Positions 25,741-34,556 of a stretch of 49,128 bases of DNA are shown here, one piece after another (the first letter of the stretch is position 1; every line of letters starts with the position of its first letter). Made by a program: the position numbers and the translations under genes. A model generated the notes under the pieces. That model ran no database searches and was not told the DNA's origin. It worked only from the letters and a program-made list of their open reading frames with translations. The DNA lies in NCBI GenBank assembly GCA_964510525.1, contig CAZECE010000058.1:1-49128 (forward strand), written 5' to 3'. The DNA comes from CAZECE01 sp964510525. GTDB lineage: Bacteria; Pseudomonadota; Gammaproteobacteria; Pseudomonadales; JANQJO01.

Positions 25741-28700
25741 ATGACAGTAGTAAGCTGGTTGCGCCAAGTCTACGCGCTTGGTATTCGGCTATCAGTTAAA
25801 GATGGAAACTTAATACTGAGCCGACCTATTCCTGAACATTTTGCTTATTTACGCCAGGCTTTAGAGCCACTGGAAGGCGCTATTGTTGAGTGGTTGCAAA
25901 CGGATCGATCGCAAGTGCTCGAGGATAAGACCTTAAGGCAATGCGGCTATGCTGCTGACGATTTTTTACAACGTTTTGCGGTCCCACATTGGGCGATCGA
26001 GCTGTTTGGTGGTGGCACGCTCAGAGAGGGCCGGGTAGCCACGTCGGCTTGTGTGGGGCTCTTATTCAATTTTCCTCTTTCCGTTGGACTTCTACGACAA
26101 GCGGTCACTGAATCGTTGCAATACCTTCCTTGGTTGGCGCTTCAGTGGTGGCGAGATCTTGCTGCGGATCCTTGGCGCTACTGGGGGGCAGGCTTACCGC
26201 ATCGCCCCTATATCGATTTTGAATACATTGATTTAAGTGCCGAAGAAGCGACGTTGGGTCAGGATTTAAAAAGTCTTTCGGATCAATACGGCCGTCTTGA
26301 GTTGGTGCTGGATGAATCACCAACCATGCACCGCCTGATCAAGCTAGGTCATAACCGCTACTGTTATTTATTCTGTTATTGGCCAGGCTATTGTGCGCCG
26401 AGTTTGGTTTTTAATTACATCAATATGTTGATGCTGCATTTACGCAAGATACCAAATAATAAGGGGGCGTCGGTTGAGGGTTCGAGCGTCAGTTGGCCAG
26501 ATTTGCAAAGTATTGAAACGCTCAGCTCAAATTGGGTAGAGCAACTGTGGCAGCAAGTGGCCGAGCATGATGATTGGCATTTAAAAGCCAGTGATGTTTT
26601 AGGGGGACGAGCGGGGTTCACTGTTCAGGCGCTCTCGACGGATTTCATCATGCCGACAGAGCAGCAGAGCTTGATGATTTCACGCGCTGAGAAGAAAAAG
26701 CTCGAAACCATTTGCCAAAAAGCCCTTCCACAAGGTGAATCGCTACAAGAAGCGGAGCTTTGGGGGCAGTTGATGTTGGGGCTGTTTGTTCGAGTGATTG
26801 GTGAGCATTATCCGAATGAATCCATGATCAATGTGTTCTGTCATGGTGTGGACGCTGTCAGCACTGTTTCTAAACCAACTGTACAGAGTCAGCGCGACCC
26901 ATTAAGCGATGCTTTCTTCTCGTTGATATCGGCTCAACAACAACATGTGGTGTCGTTTTCGTCAACCGATGTGGCGTCTGTAAAACTCGATAAATTGTTT
27001 GCCTGGGTGCGTCGTTACTTGCCTCGATCGATGGATGGTGAGTCTGGTGTCTCAGAGGTGAGTGCAGGCAGCCCTCGCTTTTCATTTCATGTTATTGATT
27101 TACATGGCTCGTCGGAATCAGGCAAAGATTTGTCGGATCAATTGGGAAAACATCAAGTCAGCCGACAAATTTTTGAGCGGTTGTGTGTACGCTCGCACAG
27201 CTGTTCGCTGGGTTTTTCCGTAGTGGATGAAATTCAGATGTGGTTGATTGTTGGCGAGCACAGCGTTCGATTTGAACTCTTTTACAACCCTGGACGGCAT
27301 GCCGGGAGTTTTTGGTTGCAGCGTATCAATGAATTTCAGCAACAGCTTTTATTGCCTGAAAAACAAGCCAAAACGCCAGTCAAGAAACCAGTTAAGAAAC
27401 AAAGCAAGCCTGACGACAAAGCTCAGTTGGCATTCCAGAACGATAAAGATGATCAGAATGAGAACAATAGCGACGCCATTGAATCAGACAGTCAACCGCG
27501 TTTCTTTTTAGATGTTTTATTCAATCAGGTCATTCAAGGTCCGGAAGCAACGGCGCTGGTGTGCGGTGATCAGTCACTTTCCTATCGAGCGTTATGGGTT
27601 GCCGCGACCCTAGGGGCGGAGCAGTTAACAGCTGCAGGGGTGGGATCGGGTCAGCGGATCTTGATTGACGGCCACCTCACACCGGAATTGATCGTTGCTG
27701 CCTTGGCGACGTTGCTTTCTGGTGCGACCTACGTTGTGATTAAGCCTGGCTTGAGTGAGACCTTGCTGAAAACAATGCTCGGCGATGGGCCAAACTCAGG
27801 TGCTCATATTACGCAAGGTATTCTAACCCAGGGTATTCATGCCCAGAGTATTCATGCCCATGGTATACCCAACCAGAGTACGCCTCCAGCATCGGGCTTT
27901 CAGGCGATCTATGGGAAGTCGCCTTTTAATGCGCAGGAATGGCTGGCTGCAGTTCATGACCAAGATAGTTTTGAAGTAAACAAACCACAGTTGGCTCGAG
28001 TGCATGAGAGTCCTGCGTGTGCGACCATGAATGTGGTTCAGAACGAAAAGCTGACAGGTCCGGAAATTAATTATGGCCTGTTTTCATCGCACATTATTAG
28101 TTGGCTGCAAGCGCATGCTTTATCGGGCGCAGGGCAGGCGTTGCGTGTTCCATTAACCTCGCCCACTTTTGCCGATAGCTTTCATCGACAATGGGCTTGC
28201 GTTCTAGCGGCCGGTGGAACTCTATTTGTTGATCAGTCAATGAATGAAGCAACAGAGGAGCACAATCGAGGTGATCGGCCCTCACGGCCCTTTACGTATT
28301 TAGAGGCCTCTGTCGCACACTGGCAGCGCATGCTTGCGAGTACACAGGTGGTTTCTGATGAACTGGGTGCTTCTGACGATCTTGTATTCCCAGATCTAAA
28401 AATAGCCATCGTGACATCTGGGCTGTGGGACATGAGCGGTTTGAATGCGTTAGCGCAACAATTGAACCCCGCTGATCGAACTGAGGCGTGCCAGGTGTTT
28501 GCGGCTTTGACGACACCCGAATTCGTGGCTCCTGTTGCTTTTCAACGTTTTCAACAGGCTTCGTCTCGGCCGCGCCCTAAAATGGGTTGGTGCATTGGAA
28601 CCTTAGGAGATACACCTTCAAAAACCAACCTGATGGTTTTCGATGGGCTCAAACGGTCTGTTCCTCGTGGCGTGTTGGGTGAGCTCTGGGTTCAAGAGAC

Positions 28701-31700
28701 TCAAGTTGGAAAAAAACGACTGTTTAAGCTGGATTTACAGGCCAAAGTGGATTACCGAGGTCAAGTTTGGGTGCAACCGGGCCCGTTGTCTCGACAGTAT
28801 GTCGCTGGTTGGTGGGTTTATCTGCCTGCTCTAGCGGATGCGTTCAAACAACAACTGACGTTAGCGGATGTGTTTTTAAGCGAAGATCTCAGTGCAGATC
28901 GAAAGGCGGCACCGCAATTAGTGTTTTGGGTGGATCAACCCGGTAGAGAAAGAAGTTGGCAGGAGTTACGACAGACGCTAAAACACGTTTGGCCAACCGA
29001 GTTACTGCCGATAAACGCCATTCAACTCACATACTTACCGACTTATTTAACCGCCTCTTTACCAACTTTGTCGACAACGCAGAGCGATGTAAGGTCTTTG
29101 CAAGCCGGTTTGCACCCCGATACGTTCCAAGCTTGGCTGAAAGCTACCCCCAATCGTCAGGCCGCTTCTCACGATTTTTGGTCGAACCGACTGTCTTCTG
29201 CGACGGCTTTTCCTGCTGGTGGGGGGGCTGATGTTGATCACAAGCCGGTTTCCAACATGACCATTAAAGTACCGGCTAAGGTGGCATCGATCGTCGGCAA
29301 GATCAATCAATCGTATCAAGTATCAGAAATCGTTATTTGGGCAGCGGCGCTTCAAGCCGCTGTTCAGTGGTTATGGCCAAAACAAGTGTGGCCGATGGCC
29401 TGTGTTGCAGAGGAACGGTTAACGATCGGGTGTACCACGTTGTCGTTAGCCCAAACGCCCATTCAATGGTTTTCAGAGCTAGGCAAGCATTGGCAGCAAA
29501 CCGAAGCCTTTTTACCGGCCTGCTTGAGTTGGTTGAATGTATCGGCGCTGACGGAATATCCGAAGTGGACGGGTCGTGAAGAAGTCTATGCGTTTGCGGA
29601 ACCCATGATTCCGATTGCGTTAGGCTATGACGGCTTGTTAGACCAAGATGAGCGCTTTGCTCGTCGTTTTGGCTTGTACTTGGCTACTCCCAAACCAGCG
29701 AATTTGACCCATGAGTCGCTGGACATGACGGTCCGTTACCACTCCGCTTTTTTTCAAGCACCACAAATCACGTTGCTGCTCGATACCGTGCAGGATTGGT
29801 TGGATTATGCGGTGGCGTACCCTCATCAACCGGTAAAATATTTTTATCAAAGTTTGGAGCGTATTTCAGACGTCTCTCTGGATCAGCACTCAAATGATTG
29901 TTCGATAAACTTGCAGCCTCGAAATGGTAAAACCTACCCACTAACGCCATTGCAAGAGAATTGGTGGGCTTGGTCGCAAGTATCCAAGCTTCAGCCTTGG
30001 CATGCTGGTTGGTTTGATTTTGACGGCGGTTTTAATTTACAAGCCTGGCAGGTTGCGTTGGATGAACAAATCAAACACTTTGTTGCCTTACGGTTAAAGT
30101 TATTGCTGCAGTCTGATGAGGGTATGCGTCACGGTAATCTGCGTGAAGATGACCCAAGACAGATTGTGCTCTCTGAAAGTGATGCGCTGTTAAACTGCGA
30201 AGATTGGCGATCTCGATTAAAAACATCAACATCTGTGGCGCTTGAGAAATCATTAGAGCAGGGCATTGCTGACATGATGCATGAGCCGTTGGAACTGGAG
30301 AAGTCAGCTCTGTTGCGGTTTTATGCGATTCAATGGGGGGCTCACAGTTGGCGGCTGTTGGTGTTAGCGCACCCATTAGCATTGGATGAGATCGGCGTGC
30401 AGAGTTTTCTTCGTGAGTGGGTAGGTGCCTATTCAATTCTCACATCAGGTAAGTTCGCAACAGAAAAAAACGTATCAGAAATAAACTCAGCTGATGGAAA
30501 CGGTACGGATATATCGATAGAAGACCATTATGCAGGATTTTTGAAATGGTCCGAGATGCATTCCAGAATGCGACACTTGATTTCTCATGAGCAATCTCTA
30601 TTAACGCCGTTAAAGTTTAATGGGTTGATGGCGCGAGAGGCGTCTCAAGAAAAAGCATCGACTGACATAAAAGGCCTTGCCTTAGAAAAAACGCAGGATT
30701 TGGTTGCAGAAGACTGGGTGGTTCCAGAAGAAATGCTGGTGGATCTTAGAGCACATGCGGATCGATCGGGTGTCTCACTTGACTGGGTCATTCAAGCGTT
30801 TTTTGTAATTCAGCTCATGTCTTATCTCGCGCTTGATGAGTCGCTTTCATTGTATGTGAGTAGAGACTATCGATCGGCGCGTTATCGACAGTCAGTTGGT
30901 ACGTTTTCAAGTTATGGTATTTTTCAAGTACCCGTTGCGCTGATGACGGATCGCCAGGTTACATTGGCCGATATTTGGGTGTTAATGCGACGTTGGGCGG
31001 CCGTCAGTACACCGGAGTTTGCGCCAATCCCTGAGAGTGATAAAGGCTTATACGGTTATTTTGATTTTCACGATGCGTTGTCTCCTTTACCCTTTAATGA
31101 AACGCAGATAACACCTGAGTTATCTGATTTGTTGGGGCGGCCAAATAGCTTGATGCTGTCCGGTCGAATTCGTAAAGGGCAGTTGCGCTTAAGATTGCAA
31201 TATCCAGCCGATCAATTTAACTCGATTAATTTTTTACCCAGAATGTCTCATTTATTGGGGCAATGGCTTTCGGGTATTGAGCGGTTGGCCGATTTGGATT
31301 TATTGCTGCCCGAAGAAAAAGCCGCCAATGTGTATTTGCTGGGGCAGGGAAATCGGCGCATTGCTAACTGGCCGCCGATCTACCGTTTGGTCGAAGAACA
31401 AGTGCAACGGACGCCCACTAACATCGCCGTGCATCAAGGCGATGCGGTGTTGACGTATTGGCAAATGAATCAATTAGCCAATCAAGTGGCCAGTCGTTTG
31501 GCGAAATTAGGCTGTCATGTGGGCGAAACCGTATTGCTTTGTACCGCCGATAAATTTTTATTGCCGGCGGCCATGCTAGGTATCTGGAAAGCGGGTGCCA
31601 ATTTCATGCCGGTCGATCTGAATTTGACGGATACACTTTCTCGGGAGTTGGTGTCGGATTTTTCGGTCCGCTTTGTGCTGGCTTCATCAAAATTCAACAA

Positions 31701-32964
31701 CCGTTATGAAAGACTGCCCGTTGATTTAACGTCAATTGCTTTAGATCAATTTGATCAAGATAAGGAAACCCACTTCATACCACCGGATTTGCCGGCTTTG
31801 TCAGGCGTTTATGTTGTCCATAAGACAGTTCAGCACCGCTATTCCAGAAAGGTCATGATCAGTGCTGAATCCTTGGCGAATTTAGTTCAGTGGTATTGTG
31901 GCGAGCTCTCCTGGAAACCCGAAGATCGCGTCTTTTTGTTGGCGAATATGGATTTCCACATGGCTCAAAAAAACATATGGGCCGCTTTGGTTTCTGGCGC
32001 TCGTATTGTTTTTGGTGAATCCAGCGTTTACGATCCTGAGCAGGTTGTGAAAGACATCGAAGCGCATCAAGTCACGCGTTTGAGTACAACCCCCAGTGCG
32101 TTTTATCCTTTATTAAAAACGAAAAGGCTTGAGACTCGTGGCGGCCAAGTGTTTTCATCATTGAATACCGTGGTATTGGGTAAAGAGTTGGTACGATACT
32201 CCGACATCCAGCTTTTCTTTGATTTGCACCCGGGCTGTCGAGTGATGAGTACTTACAACATTCGAGTCTGTACGGATGTGGTGGCGTATCACTGGATAGA
32301 GCCGCAAGATTCTTCTGAATACGTTCCCATTGGCAAACCAATTAACCGAGTACAACTCTTTGTGATGGATCGGCTGGGTCGGTTGCAACCCAGTGGTTTG
32401 GTTGGTCAGGTTGCCGTATTAGGTCCTGGGGTTGGCCGCTTGATCGGTGAGGTGGATCCCGAACAACAACAAAGTTTTGTTCGTGTGCCTGATTCCGGCT
32501 ATTTGTTCTACAGCGGTGATTTGGCTTGTTACGATGCCAACGGAACCCTGACGTTTGTGGGCAGACAAAATGGTGAGCGCCCGATACGAGATGTCGAAAT
32601 CAGTATTAAGCAACTCGAAGAGCGCTTAATGACATTTCCTGGTGTGGTCAGTGCTCGAATTGTCTTGAACGAAAACGACCAGAAAAACGATCAAAAAATG
32701 GTGGCGTATTTGCAATTATTGGCACCAGAGCATTTTCGTTCGGATGGTTTTAGAAATCGATTGTCCTGGTTATACCCGAATGCCCGCTTACCAGATGATT
32801 ATCAGCTGATCGAGTCGGTCGATGCATTAATGGCGCCTTTTATGATGGACACTGATATGACAGGTGCTGATTCAACAAACAGTGATTCTACAAATAGCGA
32901 CTCAACAAATACTTCTCAATCTTCCGGGGAAACATTCCAAGCCCGACAGCACCAAGCCGTATAA
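25741..32964 (+). CDS. Giant NRPS-like protein with all aligned catalytic motifs lost (pseudo-NRPS)
   Basis: A single 2407-codon frame, ATG preceded by AGGAAG 5 nt upstream. Domain order: TubC-like N-terminal docking region (residues 1-~60); condensation-like domain (~80-535); Lys-rich linker; adenylation-like domain (~586-1100); the C-terminal lobe of a second C domain (~1140-1365); a third full C-like domain (~1397-1860); second A-like domain (~1880-2370); Ser/Asn tail. HHxxxDG reads Y-W-P-G-Y-C-A at 213-219 and H-P-L-A-L-D-E at 1544-1550, so the catalytic second His is Trp or Pro. The A3 P-loop is replaced at ~763-776 and at 2028-2037 (K-T-V-Q-H-R-Y-S-R-K); YGPTE at 2172-2176 reads Y-N-I-R-V. 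S-G-D at 2258-2260 survives. I find no carrier (LGGxS) or thioesterase domain. Peptide synthesis is unlikely; a scaffold or binding role is inferred. The last 49 nt overlap the convergent phosphatase gene. Confidence 0.85.
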   Translation: MTVVSWLRQVYALGIRLSVKDGNLILSRPIPEHFAYLRQALEPLEGAIVEWLQTDRSQVLEDKTLRQCGYAADDFLQRFAVPHWAIELFGGGTLREGRVATSACVGLLFNFPLSVGLLRQAVTESLQYLPWLALQWWRDLAADPWRYWGAGLPHRPYIDFEYIDLSAEEATLGQDLKSLSDQYGRLELVLDESPTMHRLIKLGHNRYCYLFCYWPGYCAPSLVFNYINMLMLHLRKIPNNKGASVEGSSVSWPDLQSIETLSSNWVEQLWQQVAEHDDWHLKASDVLGGRAGFTVQALSTDFIMPTEQQSLMISRAEKKKLETICQKALPQGESLQEAELWGQLMLGLFVRVIGEHYPNESMINVFCHGVDAVSTVSKPTVQSQRDPLSDAFFSLISAQQQHVVSFSSTDVASVKLDKLFAWVRRYLPRSMDGESGVSEVSAGSPRFSFHVIDLHGSSESGKDLSDQLGKHQVSRQIFERLCVRSHSCSLGFSVVDEIQMWLIVGEHSVRFELFYNPGRHAGSFWLQRINEFQQQLLLPEKQAKTPVKKPVKKQSKPDDKAQLAFQNDKDDQNENNSDAIESDSQPRFFLDVLFNQVIQGPEATALVCGDQSLSYRALWVAATLGAEQLTAAGVGSGQRILIDGHLTPELIVAALATLLSGATYVVIKPGLSETLLKTMLGDGPNSGAHITQGILTQGIHAQSIHAHGIPNQSTPPASGFQAIYGKSPFNAQEWLAAVHDQDSFEVNKPQLARVHESPACATMNVVQNEKLTGPEINYGLFSSHIISWLQAHALSGAGQALRVPLTSPTFADSFHRQWACVLAAGGTLFVDQSMNEATEEHNRGDRPSRPFTYLEASVAHWQRMLASTQVVSDELGASDDLVFPDLKIAIVTSGLWDMSGLNALAQQLNPADRTEACQVFAALTTPEFVAPVAFQRFQQASSRPRPKMGWCIGTLGDTPSKTNLMVFDGLKRSVPRGVLGELWVQETQVGKKRLFKLDLQAKVDYRGQVWVQPGPLSRQYVAGWWVYLPALADAFKQQLTLADVFLSEDLSADRKAAPQLVFWVDQPGRERSWQELRQTLKHVWPTELLPINAIQLTYLPTYLTASLPTLSTTQSDVRSLQAGLHPDTFQAWLKATPNRQAASHDFWSNRLSSATAFPAGGGADVDHKPVSNMTIKVPAKVASIVGKINQSYQVSEIVIWAAALQAAVQWLWPKQVWPMACVAEERLTIGCTTLSLAQTPIQWFSELGKHWQQTEAFLPACLSWLNVSALTEYPKWTGREEVYAFAEPMIPIALGYDGLLDQDERFARRFGLYLATPKPANLTHESLDMTVRYHSAFFQAPQITLLLDTVQDWLDYAVAYPHQPVKYFYQSLERISDVSLDQHSNDCSINLQPRNGKTYPLTPLQENWWAWSQVSKLQPWHAGWFDFDGGFNLQAWQVALDEQIKHFVALRLKLLLQSDEGMRHGNLREDDPRQIVLSESDALLNCEDWRSRLKTSTSVALEKSLEQGIADMMHEPLELEKSALLRFYAIQWGAHSWRLLVLAHPLALDEIGVQSFLREWVGAYSILTSGKFATEKNVSEINSADGNGTDISIEDHYAGFLKWSEMHSRMRHLISHEQSLLTPLKFNGLMAREASQEKASTDIKGLALEKTQDLVAEDWVVPEEMLVDLRAHADRSGVSLDWVIQAFFVIQLMSYLALDESLSLYVSRDYRSARYRQSVGTFSSYGIFQVPVALMTDRQVTLADIWVLMRRWAAVSTPEFAPIPESDKGLYGYFDFHDALSPLPFNETQITPELSDLLGRPNSLMLSGRIRKGQLRLRLQYPADQFNSINFLPRMSHLLGQWLSGIERLADLDLLLPEEKAANVYLLGQGNRRIANWPPIYRLVEEQVQRTPTNIAVHQGDAVLTYWQMNQLANQVASRLAKLGCHVGETVLLCTADKFLLPAAMLGIWKAGANFMPVDLNLTDTLSRELVSDFSVRFVLASSKFNNRYERLPVDLTSIALDQFDQDKETHFIPPDLPALSGVYVVHKTVQHRYSRKVMISAESLANLVQWYCGELSWKPEDRVFLLANMDFHMAQKNIWAALVSGARIVFGESSVYDPEQVVKDIEAHQVTRLSTTPSAFYPLLKTKRLETRGGQVFSSLNTVVLGKELVRYSDIQLFFDLHPGCRVMSTYNIRVCTDVVAYHWIEPQDSSEYVPIGKPINRVQLFVMDRLGRLQPSGLVGQVAVLGPGVGRLIGEVDPEQQQSFVRVPDSGYLFYSGDLACYDANGTLTFVGRQNGERPIRDVEISIKQLEERLMTFPGVVSARIVLNENDQKNDQKMVAYLQLLAPEHFRSDGFRNRLSWLYPNARLPDDYQLIESVDALMAPFMMDTDMTGADSTNSDSTNSDSTNTSQSSGETFQARQHQAV
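27811..27885 (+). repeat. 5 x 15-bp in-frame tandem repeat inside the NRPS-like gene
   Basis: Units begin at 27811, 27826, 27841, 27856 and 27871 and follow (a/g)cccag(g/a)gtattcat. They encode the pentapeptides TQGIL, TQGIH, AQSIH, AHGIP and NQSTP. The array sits in the first A-like domain between the A2 and A3 regions. Confidence 0.9.
32869..32913 (+). repeat. 3 x 15-bp in-frame repeat at the C-terminus of the NRPS-like gene
   Basis: gattcaacaaacagt, gattctacaaatagc and gactcaacaaatact encode D-S-T-N-S, D-S-T-N-S and D-S-T-N-T in the Ser-rich tail. Confidence 0.85.
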
Positions 32965-33581
32965 TTGTTGATTTTATTTTCAGACAAGATCAAATGACCA
33001 AAATGTCCGGTTTTGAGTTTTCGCGAGACAGCACGTTGTTGAGCAAGGTCCTGCGTCTCTCGATCCAGAACATCGAGCACAAAGCGGGCGATGCCATTAC
33101 TGGTGACCACCCAAACGGTTTGGTTAATGCTGGTTTCGTTGCTGTTTTGTTGTTTAAGAGTGTCTAAAAACTGACGCCAGTGTTGGCGTATCTCTGAGGG
33201 GTCCACTTGCCACCCAGGGGGAACCATACTGTTTTTTTCCCAATCTTCCAGTTGGGCTTTGCCCAGGCGTTCGATGACCTTGGTTTCGGGCTGGCCTTCA
33301 TCAGGGCCATAATCAATCTCATTCAACCAGGCTTCAGGCCGAGGTGTGCAGATATGATCAGCGTACGCCATCGCGATGTTAGCCGTTTCTTGGGTGCGCT
33401 GTAATTGACTGCAAAAGACCTGATCGGGTAAGGCGCGATTTTTAAAGTAAGCGCCGAGCTGCTGGGCCTGTTTTTTTCCGCTGTTAGACAGGGGTAAATC
33501 ACTGCCTGCACCCACTCTAAGCAGAGTATCGCCAGGATCAAAGGTGTTGCCGTGTCGAATGATAAAAAGGTCGATGGACAT
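32916..33581 (-). CDS. Histidine phosphatase (phosphoglycerate mutase-like) superfamily protein
   Basis: The N-terminal catalytic R-H-G-N-T motif is intact, and S-x-L-x-R-T-x-E-T-A follows with the second conserved Arg. The usual S-H-G near the C-terminus reads T-S-N-G (V-V-T-S-N-G-I-A-R-F), so the second catalytic His appears to be Asn; activity may be altered, or this may be a subfamily trait. I start at ATG 33581 (221 aa), 5 nt after the kdsB stop; TTG at 33590 would overlap it. Probably cotranscribed with kdsB. Substrate unknown. Confidence 0.82.
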   Translation of the reverse strand: MSIDLFIIRHGNTFDPGDTLLRVGAGSDLPLSNSGKKQAQQLGAYFKNRALPDQVFCSQLQRTQETANIAMAYADHICTPRPEAWLNEIDYGPDEGQPETKVIERLGKAQLEDWEKNSMVPPGWQVDPSEIRQHWRQFLDTLKQQNSNETSINQTVWVVTSNGIARFVLDVLDRETQDLAQQRAVSRKLKTGHFGHLILSENKINNYTAWCCRAWNVSPED

Positions 33582-33586
33582 GGGGA

Positions 33587-34435
33587 TCAATCATCGACGG
33601 TGGCGAGTAAATCAGACGCGCGTTTGGCATCTTCTGGCGTATCCACACCGAGTAAGACCCGACTGAATTCCGGTTTCATTTGGATCAAGTGTATCGGAAT
33701 GCGGTGCTCGATCAGTCGTAATTGTTCGAGCCCTTCGAGCGTCTCATAAGGGCCGGGCGGCAAGTTAACGAAAGAGGTCAAGGCTTCATACTGATAGCCG
33801 TATAGGCCTGCATGCAGATAAACTGGGCTGAGTCGCGTTTCTTGTTTACGCTGTGCTTCGTTCCGGATAGCTGGAATAATCTGTTTTGAAAACCACAGAG
33901 CTTGGTTATCCTGGCCTAAAATGGCGGTGGTGCCGCTAAAGGGGGTGATGGTTTTTTGTTGGCGCAAGTCATCCAATTGCTGCCAAGTCAGGTTCAGCAC
34001 TGGGGTCACCACGGGCCAGTGCGCGTTTTGGTACAAGGCTTTGGCCAGATCGCACAACAGTTCAGGGGGAGTCAAAGGCGAATCGCCTTGGAAATTGATG
34101 ACCCATTTAGGTGGGCTGGCAAGAAGCTGACAAGCCGCAAAGGCGCGATCTGTACCCGAAAGGCAGTCGTCCGATGTGATGACGGCTTCTGCACCAAAGG
34201 AAGCGGCATGATCGACAATGCGTTGATCTTCGGTGGCAATTTTAACGTCAGCCAGATGTTCTGGAAATTGAGTGTTAAGCTGTTGAATGGCTTGGCTAGC
34301 GGTTTCATACACACGTTGCAGCATCGATTTTCCGGCGAGGGTTTGCAGGGGTTTACCGGGAAAGCGAGAAGAGTGGTACCGTGCAGGGATAATGATCAGC
34401 GTATCAGGGGTTTTGTGTGAATGGGTGAGGGTCAT
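33587..34435 (-). CDS. kdsB: 3-deoxy-manno-octulosonate cytidylyltransferase
   Basis: Activates Kdo to CMP-Kdo for LPS inner-core synthesis. It has the N-terminal I-I-P-A-R-Y-x-S-x-R-F-P-G-K-P-L, I-A-T-E-D-Q-R-I, S-G-T-D-R and V-N-F-Q-G-D-S-P-L motifs. I start at the ATG at 34435 (282 aa); a start at 34501 would add 22 residues not seen in the family. It is still longer than the usual ~250 aa, mainly from an N-terminal extension and short insertions. Followed immediately by the phosphatase-like gene. Confidence 0.93.
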   Translation of the reverse strand: MTLTHSHKTPDTLIIIPARYHSSRFPGKPLQTLAGKSMLQRVYETASQAIQQLNTQFPEHLADVKIATEDQRIVDHAASFGAEAVITSDDCLSGTDRAFAACQLLASPPKWVINFQGDSPLTPPELLCDLAKALYQNAHWPVVTPVLNLTWQQLDDLRQQKTITPFSGTTAILGQDNQALWFSKQIIPAIRNEAQRKQETRLSPVYLHAGLYGYQYEALTSFVNLPPGPYETLEGLEQLRLIEHRIPIHLIQMKPEFSRVLLGVDTPEDAKRASDLLATVDD

Positions 34436-34556
34436 AGAGTCGGTCTTAGGGTTGGTATGAGGATGATGATAATTTACAAAATAACCACAGAAGTCTGCCA
34501 TGGCTCACAGGATAATGAAACAATTTGTTACTGGATAGAATAAGAAGAGAATAAGT

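Noticed and set aside
25741..32964. A functional two-module NRPS making a siderophore or lipopeptide
   Set aside because: No carrier or thioesterase domain and none of the C or A core motifs survive; no phosphopantetheinyl transferase or tailoring genes lie nearby.
33956..34420. 154-codon ORF opposite kdsB
   Set aside because: Antisense shadow of a clear kdsB reading frame, with no ribosome site or recognisable protein.
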